From Stentor coeruleus (Eukaryota; Ciliophora; Heterotrichea; Heterotrichida; Stentoridae): DNA of 64,000 bases. Below, piece after piece: positions 20,215 through 30,051 of the stretch (its first letter is position 1; the number at the start of each line of letters is the position of its first letter). The DNA lies in the NCBI GenBank assembly GCA_001970955.1, contig MPUH01000149.1, positions 30,595 to 94,594 of the forward strand, in the 5' to 3' direction. The notes under the pieces were generated by a model. That model did not search any database, was not told the DNA's origin, and worked only from the letters and a program-made list of their open reading frames with translations. A program made the position numbers and the translations under genes.

Positions 20215-23200
20215 ATGGAAGAGTTTTATGAAATAAATGCTTGTGAGTGCTTAAAAGGAGCATTGACTTCTGGAGAGGACAACATAAGCATAATTCTTTC
20301 TAGTGAAAAATACTTGTGCATATCAGTAAATTCTATGCAAAACAATTATAAAAACAAAGTTTCAGAAGCAAATACTATAAGTCAGTCAATACTATTATTA
20401 ACTTTAGCTGAGGAAAAGCCAGGGTTCAAAGATAGAATGTTTAATATTAAAGACAAGGACTATGAAGTTGTTATGGTGGAGTTTTTATTAAGAAGTTTAT
20501 ATAAAATACCTGATATTGATATCAAACTTATCACCCCTGCCTCATTACATTCTCGTAAAAATAGTATTGACCTTGATGATTCCATATCAAGCAAGGAAAC
20601 CTTAATAAAAGCAGAAAAAGTTTTCATAGACCATGATGAGAAAGTTGTAATTTTCAAACAACAAAAACATAAAAAATCTCAGCTTGTCCTTCTGTCCTAT
20701 TCCGATAAACTCAAAAAATGGTTAGGAATTTTTAACAACATCGTATTTCATACATCAAATCCTTTATTATTAGACTTCTATCCAGAAACTTTCCTTCAAT
20801 CATCAAAAGACTCAATCAAATCCTCATTAGAGTTTTTATCATCAATAGAAAATCATGAAAATTTTATTAAAAAAATCCAATCTTTTACACTTATTGGAGA
20901 AGTCAACATTCTTTCACAACCTATAATTTGGACTGGGATTATAGAAAACTCAAATCAATGCCCTTGTTTAAGTCCTTTAGATGCACAAAAATTATATACA
21001 GAATTTTTAATACCTTTTCAAATCCCATCTTTTGTTAGTATTTCTTGTAACCTTGGAGATTTTTATACTTCATTATCAGCTTTATATACTCAAATTTATT
21101 ATGAATCTCAGACAATATCCCCAGAATCAACTTTGGTTTATATAGCACACGATTCGAAAATCCAGGGTTTTGAAGAAAATAAAAAGGATGAAAATCAGGA
21201 AAAAAATGAGAATGAAAAGGATGAAAATGAGAAAGAAAATGAAAGCAATGGAAAACAAAAGGTTTTAGGGTTATATCAAATCCCAAATCCTCTTGTAAAA
21301 GTATATAAAGAATGTAAAACTTATTTGATTGATTCAGCCAAAGCGAAAATAAAAATCGAAGACGAAGAAATCAGGAAAAAAATATCAGAAGCAGGTGAGA
21401 GGCTTGGGATTGGTGAAGCTTATGAGAAAATTATTATTAATATCAAGGCGAATATAGAAAAAACTACAAATAAAACCAATGAAGAAAATAAGCTTTTAAT
21501 TATTGAAGAAATAAAAGAAGAAAATCATGTTATTAAAAATGGAATCCCAATTGTAGCTATATGTTCCTTTGGGTGTAAAGCAGTTGGAGAAGTAGCAGAA
21601 AGATTAGGTTATAAAATCCTTCAAATGAAAAGGTCATTAATAATCCAACCAAACACAATATATGTAACAGATGAAATTGATGAAGCTAAATTTTTAGAAA
21701 AAAAATTCCTACTTCTCGCTTTGAACTGGTCTGAAAAATGCCAAGAGACTTTTAAATCCTCAATTGAAAACCTTGACAAATCCAAACTTCCATCAAGTCT
21801 TCTTGGCTACAGTAAAAAAAAAGCTAAAGAAGCCTTCCCCAAAATTGATGACATTTTCTCTAAAACTCGTACCAAACTATCTAAACTCGAAAATTTAAAC
21901 CCTGAATATATTATTTATCAATTATATTCTGGGGTTTCTAATCTTCTTCCTTTACTCGCTAATAAAATAAGATCATTACCTGAATTTTCTATACAAGAAG
22001 AAGAAAAAATAGTAACTCCACCTGAAATTCCACTTTTAAAGCCAGATCTTATATGCAATTCTCCAGTTTGTATAATTTTAATCCCTTTAGGAATTCCGGG
22101 TATGGGAAAAACTTATATAACTCCAATCATCCAAAAATATGTCGTCTTAGAAGGTTTCGAATTTTTTAAAATCTCATCAGACGAGATAAGAAATGAATGT
22201 ATAAAGTCTTATCAGAAAAAAAATCTTAATTGCGATCTTGATATTGCATTTAAAAAAACAGCTGCACCTGCGAAAAAAATGTTTTATAATGCTTTGTCAA
22301 ACAAAATTTCTAGTAATAAAGGGAAGCTTTTTATATATTGTGATAAAAATCATGCAACTGATGGTTTGAAAGCTTTTCATAAGAATTTGAATAATCAGGA
22401 TTTGAAGAATTGTAAAATCAAATATATCGGCCTTGCTCCTTTATGTAAAAAATGTATTGATTTGCCGTATAAAAAGTTTGAATTCTCAATGGAACTTTTA
22501 GTAACTTGTATGGTCAGGGTAATTACAAGGGAAAAACATCTAACTTTAACTGGGAATAATACAAAACAATTAGGAATTGTCTTGGCTATGTTAAATTTGC
22601 ATAAAAACATCACATTTGATGGGATTATTGAATCTGGGTTATTAGATGATATAATAAAAATCCCTTTTGCAGATGAAGATTATGAGATTAAAAGCGAAAA
22701 CTTAATGAAAATACTAAAGGAAAAAATTAAGTTTTTAAAAAGCGATATAGAAATGAAATGTAAAGAACTTGCAGAACTTACTGAAGAGATCGAACAAATT
22801 AAATATATTCCTGATTATGACAATTCAGAAAGTATTCATAAAGAACTTAATAGGGTATTTAAGGAAGTTGGTATTTTTGTTATTCCAACACAAGTTACTA
22901 GTCCTGATGAAATGATTAAAAAAGATTTAGAGGAAAAAAAGTCGAAAAAAAATCTTGAGAAAAATCATGGGAAGAAACAAAGGCAAGTAAAATTGCCAGT
23001 GTTTTTAGGTTTAACAGTAGAACAGGCTATAAAAGATAGGGTTATCAGTCTTGCTATAGATGCTTTAAATCAATTCCAAGCAACTTTTCATGAAAGAAAT
23101 ATATCACAAGACATTGAAGAATTAGAAAAATTTAGATCACAGCAGCAATCAAGATGGTCTTATCCAAATACTTTACATATAACAACAATGTTTATTGGAG

Positions 23201-23541
23201 GAAATGTATCTAAACTTGAGACTGATGATTATAAATCTTTTAAAGAAGGTGATGAATTTGATATTATCCTTACACATATAGCTTATTGTCCTGGAGGGAT
23301 AATATGTACTAAAGCTCAAATTACTGATAATAAACCTTTGTCTATTGAAAATAAAATACCTCATGTCACTTTACTTATATGTAATAAACCACCAAAATAT
23401 AGTAATACAATACTTCAAAATGCTAAATTTGATGATAGGATTTCGAAAAATATTTTTAAAGACGGGAAATTTACTCAGACTGTTTATTGCTTGAAATTTG
23501 ATGAACCGATAAATGTTGTAGGAATTTCGAAATCTTATTAA
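20215..23541 (+). CDS. tRNA-ligase-like protein: putative RNA-ligase, P-loop kinase and 2H phosphoesterase domains
   Basis: An 1108-residue protein with the domain order of fungal and plant tRNA ligases (Trl1/RNL). About 80-400: region with possible ligase motifs, including SFTLIGEV (motif III-like), STLVYIAHD (IV-like) and VKVYKECKTYLID (V-like). The expected KxxG adenylation lysine is not clear. About 620-760: polynucleotide-kinase-like domain with Walker A GIPGMGKT (626-633). About 880-1108: 2H phosphoesterase with LHITTMF (about 987) and PHVTLLI (about 1049). In known ligases these domains heal and seal RNA with 2',3'-cyclic phosphate ends during tRNA splicing and repair. A repetitive K/E/N insert (about 310-345) is low-complexity. 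The kinase and 2H domains are clear; ligase activity is inferred. Confidence 0.65.
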   Translation: MEEFYEINACECLKGALTSGEDNISIILSSEKYLCISVNSMQNNYKNKVSEANTISQSILLLTLAEEKPGFKDRMFNIKDKDYEVVMVEFLLRSLYKIPDIDIKLITPASLHSRKNSIDLDDSISSKETLIKAEKVFIDHDEKVVIFKQQKHKKSQLVLLSYSDKLKKWLGIFNNIVFHTSNPLLLDFYPETFLQSSKDSIKSSLEFLSSIENHENFIKKIQSFTLIGEVNILSQPIIWTGIIENSNQCPCLSPLDAQKLYTEFLIPFQIPSFVSISCNLGDFYTSLSALYTQIYYESQTISPESTLVYIAHDSKIQGFEENKKDENQEKNENEKDENEKENESNGKQKVLGLYQIPNPLVKVYKECKTYLIDSAKAKIKIEDEEIRKKISEAGERLGIGEAYEKIIINIKANIEKTTNKTNEENKLLIIEEIKEENHVIKNGIPIVAICSFGCKAVGEVAERLGYKILQMKRSLIIQPNTIYVTDEIDEAKFLEKKFLLLALNWSEKCQETFKSSIENLDKSKLPSSLLGYSKKKAKEAFPKIDDIFSKTRTKLSKLENLNPEYIIYQLYSGVSNLLPLLANKIRSLPEFSIQEEEKIVTPPEIPLLKPDLICNSPVCIILIPLGIPGMGKTYITPIIQKYVVLEGFEFFKISSDEIRNECIKSYQKKNLNCDLDIAFKKTAAPAKKMFYNALSNKISSNKGKLFIYCDKNHATDGLKAFHKNLNNQDLKNCKIKYIGLAPLCKKCIDLPYKKFEFSMELLVTCMVRVITREKHLTLTGNNTKQLGIVLAMLNLHKNITFDGIIESGLLDDIIKIPFADEDYEIKSENLMKILKEKIKFLKSDIEMKCKELAELTEEIEQIKYIPDYDNSESIHKELNRVFKEVGIFVIPTQVTSPDEMIKKDLEEKKSKKNLEKNHGKKQRQVKLPVFLGLTVEQAIKDRVISLAIDALNQFQATFHERNISQDIEELEKFRSQQQSRWSYPNTLHITTMFIGGNVSKLETDDYKSFKEGDEFDIILTHIAYCPGGIICTKAQITDNKPLSIENKIPHVTLLICNKPPKYSNTILQNAKFDDRISKNIFKDGKFTQTVYCLKFDEPINVVGISKSY

Positions 23542-23608
23542 ATAATATGATCTATGCTAGTAATTTTGGTATTTTTTATAGTTTTGAAAAAATAACTTTT
23601 ATGATGTA

Positions 23609-24331
23609 ATGTTGGATAATTTGATAAGTAGTTTTATGGATTTTTTTTTTGTTTTTGTTTTTATAATGTTAAAAGTAAGTCAAGTCAACTATTCAAATAA
23701 ATATTTGGACAATTTAAACCAAATAGCTAATGGCTCTAACCCAATTCTCAAATATAACACAATAGTAAGTCTTGCAAATTTCGCATTAGAATTCACTGAT
23801 AGAACTATAACACTTAAACTAATTCCAGAATGTATGATATCAATTTGTTCTATGAGGCCTTTAGTCAAAATCCTCATTGAGGCAATTCTATTTATTTGCT
23901 GTTTTATACCTTTTGTCAATATTATATCATGGATATTCCTTGTAATCTTTTATGCATTCGCTATAAAACTTCGATTAGTAGTCAGCAAAAATTGTAAGAA
24001 ATTTGAGATCCCATTCGACTTATTTGCCCATTATGAAAGGCTTTGTATTGATTCAAATGGTGAGGAAGTACTTTGTCAAGTCCTTACTGTAGAGTTTCAA
24101 CAGTTTGAAAGAGAAAATCTGGAATGCGTGAAAATATTAAGTGATGTTGCTGATATGCAAAATGGCTCAAGACAATTTTTTTTTGTAGTGTATAGAAAAG
24201 GTATTGAAGTGTGGTGGTTTGATATGATTAAAAACACAAAAATCGAAGTTTGTGTTCTGACATTAGGGGTGTTGTTTGGATTTGTTATAGTTCTTGCTAT
24301 TGATATAACTTTAGCTTTGAGGATAAATTAA
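23609..24331 (+). CDS. Predicted membrane protein, unknown function
   Basis: A 240-residue protein lying 67 bp after the tRNA-ligase-like gene on the same strand. Hydrophobic segments occur at about 9-24, a longer stretch about 85-120 (probably two helices or a hairpin) and about 213-238. An intervening soluble part has cysteines and a QQFERENLECVKIL phrase. I recognise no family. A second ATG at residue 20 is an alternative start. The open frame, internal hydrophobic pattern and normal codon use support a real gene, but it has no homology support from sequence alone. Confidence 0.5.
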   Translation: MLDNLISSFMDFFFVFVFIMLKVSQVNYSNKYLDNLNQIANGSNPILKYNTIVSLANFALEFTDRTITLKLIPECMISICSMRPLVKILIEAILFICCFIPFVNIISWIFLVIFYAFAIKLRLVVSKNCKKFEIPFDLFAHYERLCIDSNGEEVLCQVLTVEFQQFERENLECVKILSDVADMQNGSRQFFFVVYRKGIEVWWFDMIKNTKIEVCVLTLGVLFGFVIVLAIDITLALRIN

Positions 24332-25132
24332 TAAGAGTTCCTTTGATAATTAGATTTAGTTAATAAAGTTAAAATTATTATAAAAGATTTTAGAGACTGT
24401 ATTTGTAGAAGAATACTTATAGAAAGTTATATAAAAAAAAAATATTAGATGTTAAGATTAGATATGAATTATGAATGAAAGTAAAAATTATGGAAAAAAA
24501 TTAATTAATATGGTAGGGAATGTTTAATTACAGAGATGATATATAAGATACGAATTGGGTTTGAGATTAAGTCTGATTCTGATGTGGATTAATTTTATAT
24601 GAGAATATGATCTTGCAAAGATAATTCAAGTTATAATCTAACTTAAAAACAAATTTGCTTATCACTAGCTAAAAAGCATATATTCTACAATAAAGCTTAG
24701 GTTCTGAAAATTAATTCTTATCTAATTTATTCTATCCTCTTACACAAAACCATTCAAACTCCCCTAAAGCAGCCTTTAAAAGTTAAAAATAATTATTTCT
24801 TATTAATTAAATAGTCACTAATAATTTTATAAAAACCCCATTCTAATTACACCCCATCATTCTCATAAAACTCAAACTGTCACCAAAATCATATGATCCA
24901 ACCATAAAAGATAATCTCATGCACAATCAATTTCATCTACCTATAAAATCCCCTCTAAATATAAAACCTTAATAACACCATCTCATTTTCTCTTCAAAAA
25001 TCCTCAAACAATCTTCATTCAATCATCAGATCAGCATTTTCTCTTTACTAAATCATTTTACTAATAATGCATAAGCTTTCTTAATTCTAAGCCCATTAAT
25101 GGAAGAAAACTAAAAGTTAATATATCTATCTA
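24332..25132. other. Intergenic spacer
   Basis: G/T-rich on the left; strongly AC-rich at 24740-25030 before the kinesin gene. No gene or RNA was recognised. Confidence 0.45.
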
Positions 25133-27013
25133 ATGGGTGAAAAAACAGTTGAAAACATAACAGTCGCTGTAAGAATCAGGCCATTAAATCAGAGAGAATT
25201 AGCTTCTGGAGGGGAGAAAATCTGGGAAAAAGACGGTGAAGTAGGTATAAAAGAAAAAAACGGGGCAAGAAACTTTTTCTATGATAGAATATATGATGAA
25301 AATACTGAATCAACTGAGGTTTTTATATACCAAGGTGTTGAAGTTATTGAAAAATGCATATCTGGATACAATGGGTGCATATTTTGCTATGGTCAAACAG
25401 GTAGTGGTAAAACTCATACAATGCATGGGGTAAGAAAAACAAATCCAGGTCTGGTTCCTTTATCAATTGACCATATTTTTACTATGATCCAAAGATCATC
25501 AGGAAAAGAGTTTCTTATTCGTTGTTCTTATATAGAAATATACAATGAATCTGTAAACGATTTACTCAACCCGAATTTCCTGAATCTTCAATTGGCTGAA
25601 GACAAAAAAAATGGTATAAAAATCATTGGGGTTACAGAAGAAGTATGCACATCAAGTAATCAAGTGAATAGTTTATTGGTAATGGGTGAAAAGCATAAAA
25701 ATATTGCCAGTACAAATTTTAATCAAAGAAGTTCACGTGCCCATAGCATGTAATATTTATTAAGATTTCGAGTAATAGTTGAATCAAAAAATACATCAGG
25801 TCGACCTGATGTTGCAATTGCTACTTTAAATCTTATCGATCTAGCCGGTAGTGAAAGTGCTGATGTACATGGACCAGCGGCTAGTTCTGCAAGGTCGAAA
25901 GAAATGAAGTATATCAATCGAGTATTTTTTATATAGAGTTTATTAACCCTTGGTACTGTGATTATGCGTTTGAGTGATAAAAAAAATAACGCCCCGATTC
26001 CTTATCGTGATAGTAAATTGACAAGACTTCTTCAGCCAGCTTTAGAAGGAGATTCAAAAGTTAGTATTGTTTGCAATATATCCCCTTGTAATGATGCTTA
26101 TGATGAAACTTTATCAACATTGAAATTCGCCCAAAGAGCTAAGAAAATCAAACAAGTTATTGTGAAAAATGATACAACAGACAGTAAAGCGCTTATTGTT
26201 AAATATGAAAGAGAAATATATGAATTACAAGAAAGACTTAGAGAAATGGAAAATAAAATGGTCCAAGAAGAAAAAAGCGCTATGAATCTTAATGTATCTA
26301 AAGAACTGCAGATACTTCAAGAAGAAAAAGAACGGGCTGATACGAAACTTGAAAACCTTTTACAAGAAAAACTACAGCTAGCTCAAGATCTTGAAAGGCT
26401 AAAATCGTTTATTATCCATGCAGAAGATGTGAAACCTTCTAAATTACTCAAGGAAACTGAGCAAAAGATGAAAAAAGTAGCAACTAAAAAAACCAATTTA
26501 TTGCATAGTAAAACATCAACTTCTAAAGAAATTATAATTGAAGGAGATGAAAATTTATTGACTAAAAACATGGATTACTTAGAAAACAAGAGTATTGTTC
26601 TTGAAGATATGGGAAATGAAGATATTAATAATTTTGAAAGACATGAAACTATGCTATTGAATGGTTTAGATAATATTGAATTTGAGCTTTTAGGGTTTGA
26701 ATCACCTAAAAACATTACAGGTAAACCTAAAGCTAAACAAGCGCTTCCTTTTATATCAAATTCAGCATTAACACTTGAGGAATGTTTGAAAATTATTGAA
26801 GAACAACGTAAATGTATTGAAGGTCAAAAAAATACAATCGATGTGCTGAAATCAGAAATTGATGTTAGAGACCAAACTATAATGAAGTTTAGTAAAGACA
26901 TTGAAGAAAAACAGGAACAAGTGGAGTTGTTAAGTGATGAACTTAAACTATGCAAAAATAACCTGACTAAGCTACAAATTTCTAATCGATTTAGAAAAGC
27001 ATCGAAGAACTAG
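25133..27013 (+). CDS. Kinesin motor protein, three exons with 15-nt introns (kinesin-7/CENP-E-like)
   Basis: Exons 25133-25749, 25765-25921 and 25937-27013 join into 616 residues; without splicing the motor domain is cut at two stops. The N-terminal motor (about 8-345) has the P-loop GQTGSGKT (87-94), switch I NQRSSRAHS (about 199-207), switch II DLAGSE (231-236), YRDSKLTRLLQ and the LKFAQRAKKIK end motif. The tail (about 350-616) is mostly coiled coil with a short polar interval. The N-terminal motor and VAVRIRPLNQRE start fit kinesin-7 (CENP-E-like), but the tail is far shorter than animal CENP-E. The subfamily is a weaker inference. It moves on microtubules; cargo is unknown. Confidence 0.9.
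25750..25764 (+). other. 15-nt intron 1 of kinesin
   Basis: GTAATATTTATTAAG. Its removal joins AT to A, giving ...RAHS-I-FRVIVES, the expected kinesin sequence around switch I. Unspliced, the frame stops here at TAA. Confidence 0.92.
25922..25936 (+). other. 15-nt intron 2 of kinesin
   Basis: GTATTTTTTATATAG. Its removal joins YINR to SLLTLGTVI, the conserved kinesin phrase, and removes an in-frame stop. Confidence 0.92.
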
Positions 27014-27612
27014 AAATTTTACAATTAGTGCAGTTTCATATTTATAAATTATTTATATGAATTTTTGCAGTTATGAATTTATTAAATAATCGAGTTTATG
27101 CTTATATAATATTAAATTATGTTGTTATTTTTATTAGTAAAAAAATTAACCTTTGGTATTTAAATATTTTCGTTTTTTATCATAAAGATATAATATCTAG
27201 GAATATAGCTTTTATATATAAGAGTTGGTTTTTAGATTTTATTTGTTTTAATACATTATATTTAAGAATAAATTTTTTTGTAGAATTTTGTTTAAATAAC
27301 TCAACTATTTACTTCTTATATAAAATTCATAAAGATTTTGTTATTATATTTGCTGAGTTTTGTGGTTTATATTAAATAAAATATAGATGTAGTTTAATAC
27401 AAATTTTGTGATAAGATCACTTTATGGTAAAATCATGGTATATTCTTGAAATTATACTTATTAGAATTATTCCGATTTCAGTCGAATCATATTTTAGTTT
27501 ATAAAGCTAAGGTTGTTATTAAAAATAATAATAAATACTAGTTAGAGTTAGTTTAAGTATATAAAAACAAGAATTTCGGTAAAAATTGTAAAAGTTAATT
27601 AAGTTATTAAAT
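27014..27612. other. Intergenic spacer, very T-rich
   Basis: A plus ORF at 27073-27375 encodes only phenylalanine/isoleucine/tyrosine-rich sequence of the kind AT-rich DNA gives by chance. No supported gene. Confidence 0.45.
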
Positions 27613-29145
27613 ATGGGAGTTATAACAAGCATCCCCAAGCCTATCAAGATCCAATTGAAAGATATTAATGCTACCAAAAGCGACTACATATTAGATTCCG
27701 CTCAATACGATAACAACCCTTCCTTCCTCCGCAAAGCAATGAAAGAGTTATCCAACAACAAATCCATCCAAAAAGTTGTCCTAAAACTCTTCCTTCCCCC
27801 AGATAACAAAGAAGATCTTTCAAAATCCATATCAAATCTACTCAATACCAAATCAACTCTTGTCATCTACGGCTCGAACCTCTTTTTTTTCGAGCATTCC
27901 AAATGGGTCAAAATCTGGTCGCGGGCGAAGCTCTCCAACTTGCAAATAAAATTCGAACTACTTCCTGGGGGTTTTGATTATTTATCCCAAGGTTTATCGT
28001 CAAATAAAAATATCATAATCCTAGGTTTTAGGTATTTAAATGACCAACAATTGAAGCTTCTGGGGAAAATTCTCTCAACAAATTCCAAAATTTTTCACTT
28101 ACAAATAGTCTTAGAACCAAGGCCATATACTTTAGAAACTGTTGAAGAAGGGATAATAAGTACAAAAATCCCATCAACACCTCAACTTACTAATCAATTA
28201 TCATTTTTATCCCAAAGTAAATTCCTAACTACTTTTACTCTTGGTGGCTATCATGATCGAGGAGGTTTTCTAAATGGCATTGCTAACAATCCTTCAATAG
28301 AAATTCTTATATTAGAAAATATTGATATAGAAAAGCATTTAAGACATGATTGTAATACCGCTTTTAGACAGAATAATTCTATAAAAGAAGTTAGGTGTGT
28401 ACGTGGATTGAATACTATTTCTGCTTTAATCCTATTTCAATGTTTGAGAAAAAATAGTTCAGTTTCTTCACTACTACTTGAAGAAAGTGTTTTTTATGAT
28501 CACGGGTTTTTAGGCCTAGAAACTTATTTAAAACTAGCAAAATCATTAGTAATCCTCAATATCAAAAACCTATTACACCTTTCTATTAACCAGTTTTCAA
28601 ATGTATCTTCACAGAAAAATCTTACTAGAATTCTTCTTGGTCTTGCAGAAAACCACTCTTTACTAGAAGTTTATATAACAAATCATCCAGCTTCAAGCTT
28701 AGATGTTCAGAAACTTGAAAAAATTGACGGAAGTCTTTGCGAAGCTTTTGAAATGTTTTTATCATCAAACAAGACCCTAAAAACTTTTGCTCTTGAGTAT
28801 TTCCGTTTAGGATCAGAAAGCTTTCCAGGTATATCCCGAGGATTATCCCAAAACACTTGCTTAGAAAATTTATCTTTAATAGGAAATCTAATATCCTGGG
28901 ATGATTTTTTATATCTAACCTCAGAACTAATGCAAAATACTAAACTAGAGTTATTAGATTTGACTACAAATAGTTTGTTTAAAGACTTAGAAAATATTGA
29001 ACTTAGAATATTCACTTCGATTTTCCAGAACCTCCGCACATGCCAGGTCAAAAAAATCAAAATCGAAGAAATGTTTTGGTCTTACAAGACATACCCTTTT
29101 CATGAATCAGAAGATTTCGATGCATGCCGGGATAAATATTCATGA
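27613..29145 (+). CDS. Leucine-rich-repeat-like (RNI-type) protein, predicted N-myristoylated
   Basis: A 510-residue protein starting MGVITS, a plausible N-myristoylation site. Irregular leucine-rich repeats recur from about residue 45 to 490, for example NKSIQKVVLKLF, NPSIEILILENIDI, NTCLENLSLIGNLI and NTKLELLDLTTNSL. Their spacing (roughly 25-30 residues) fits ribonuclease-inhibitor-like LRR proteins. No kinase or membrane domain is seen. Probably a membrane-attached scaffold; partner unknown. The gene is unusually C-rich in its first 350 bp. It ends in TGA 37 bp from the convergent MGCC gene. Confidence 0.65.
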   Translation: MGVITSIPKPIKIQLKDINATKSDYILDSAQYDNNPSFLRKAMKELSNNKSIQKVVLKLFLPPDNKEDLSKSISNLLNTKSTLVIYGSNLFFFEHSKWVKIWSRAKLSNLQIKFELLPGGFDYLSQGLSSNKNIIILGFRYLNDQQLKLLGKILSTNSKIFHLQIVLEPRPYTLETVEEGIISTKIPSTPQLTNQLSFLSQSKFLTTFTLGGYHDRGGFLNGIANNPSIEILILENIDIEKHLRHDCNTAFRQNNSIKEVRCVRGLNTISALILFQCLRKNSSVSSLLLEESVFYDHGFLGLETYLKLAKSLVILNIKNLLHLSINQFSNVSSQKNLTRILLGLAENHSLLEVYITNHPASSLDVQKLEKIDGSLCEAFEMFLSSNKTLKTFALEYFRLGSESFPGISRGLSQNTCLENLSLIGNLISWDDFLYLTSELMQNTKLELLDLTTNSLFKDLENIELRIFTSIFQNLRTCQVKKIKIEEMFWSYKTYPFHESEDFDACRDKYS

Positions 29146-29182
29146 TTAAACATTATTTTTTACTTTTAACTAAGAGTAATTA

Positions 29183-29998
29183 CTATTTAACTTGGCTCAC
29201 CGTTACTGGAATTATATCCAAACTTTTGGATTTATCGTTTTTTTTAGTGTTTTTTTTAAAACGAAGACATAATTTATCTTCTAATTCCTTGTCAACAGCA
29301 ATATCTTCAGACATCATGATATTTACAGCTTCTACTGTGCGAAATACAACTTTTAATAGACCCCTGCTGGAAATCCTTAAATTATGAGGAGTAAGAAAAG
29401 ATTCTAGTTCAGATTTTTGAAAAACATCAGTGAATTCATTTAATGAAATTCTTCGCTTATCTTGCATGATAATATTTGTAAAATATTGGGCTACGGTGTT
29501 TTTGATTGACGTGAGTTTAGTTCTGTAATCTGCTATGGCAAGTTGAATATTTTCACTACACTTTCTTGATGCAAAAGATACGATATGTTGGAAAGATATA
29601 CTTACGACATCATCGCACATTTTCCTTATTTCTACTTGTTCAAGCATGTTTGATAAATCTATATCGTAATTTTTAAATAATAGTATGAGTTTGCTGTTTT
29701 GAGATCCTGATCCTAAAAGGATGCCTAATGTTGATAGACGAACTACTGGATATCCACAACATAAAGGATCATAGAAAGTTTCAAGGAATTCATAGGCTAG
29801 GGAGTCAGGTTCTAATTTTAGTTCTTTGCAAATTGCTGAAAAATGAGCTTTTGTGATTATAAGATTTGTGCAGAATCGATGAGCTAGGCGATCTATATCC
29901 CTAGCAGAAAGTTTAAACAAATTCAGACTGATTTCTACTTTAAAAATAATATCTTCTGAGTCAATTTCTTGAGCACGACCACTTTCACAGCATCCCAT
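29183..29998 (-). CDS. MGCC-type lipid-anchored protein, possibly EF-hand related
   Basis: A 271-residue protein beginning MGCCESG, a strong N-myristoylation plus palmitoylation signal (G2, C3, C4), so probably membrane-associated. The helical body has EF-hand-like spacing around about 25-80 (LSARDIDRLAHRF) and 170-200 (ISLNEFTDVFQ) but no intact acidic calcium loop that I can see. The order of helices resembles calcineurin-B/NCS-like or EF-hand pseudo-domains; this is uncertain. First (most 3') of three close minus-strand genes, 53 bp after RBBP5 ends. Confidence 0.6.
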   Translation of the reverse strand: MGCCESGRAQEIDSEDIIFKVEISLNLFKLSARDIDRLAHRFCTNLIITKAHFSAICKELKLEPDSLAYEFLETFYDPLCCGYPVVRLSTLGILLGSGSQNSKLILLFKNYDIDLSNMLEQVEIRKMCDDVVSISFQHIVSFASRKCSENIQLAIADYRTKLTSIKNTVAQYFTNIIMQDKRRISLNEFTDVFQKSELESFLTPHNLRISSRGLLKVVFRTVEAVNIMMSEDIAVDKELEDKLCLRFKKNTKKNDKSKSLDIIPVTVSQVK

Positions 29999-30051
29999 AT
30001 TGAATGAATTATAAAATATGAATGATATTTGTTGGTAAAAACAAAAAGCGT

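Noticed and set aside
27073-27375. A 100-residue plus-strand ORF between kinesin and the LRR gene
   Set aside because: Composition is F, I, Y, L, N only, as expected from T-rich spacer DNA; no motif or family.
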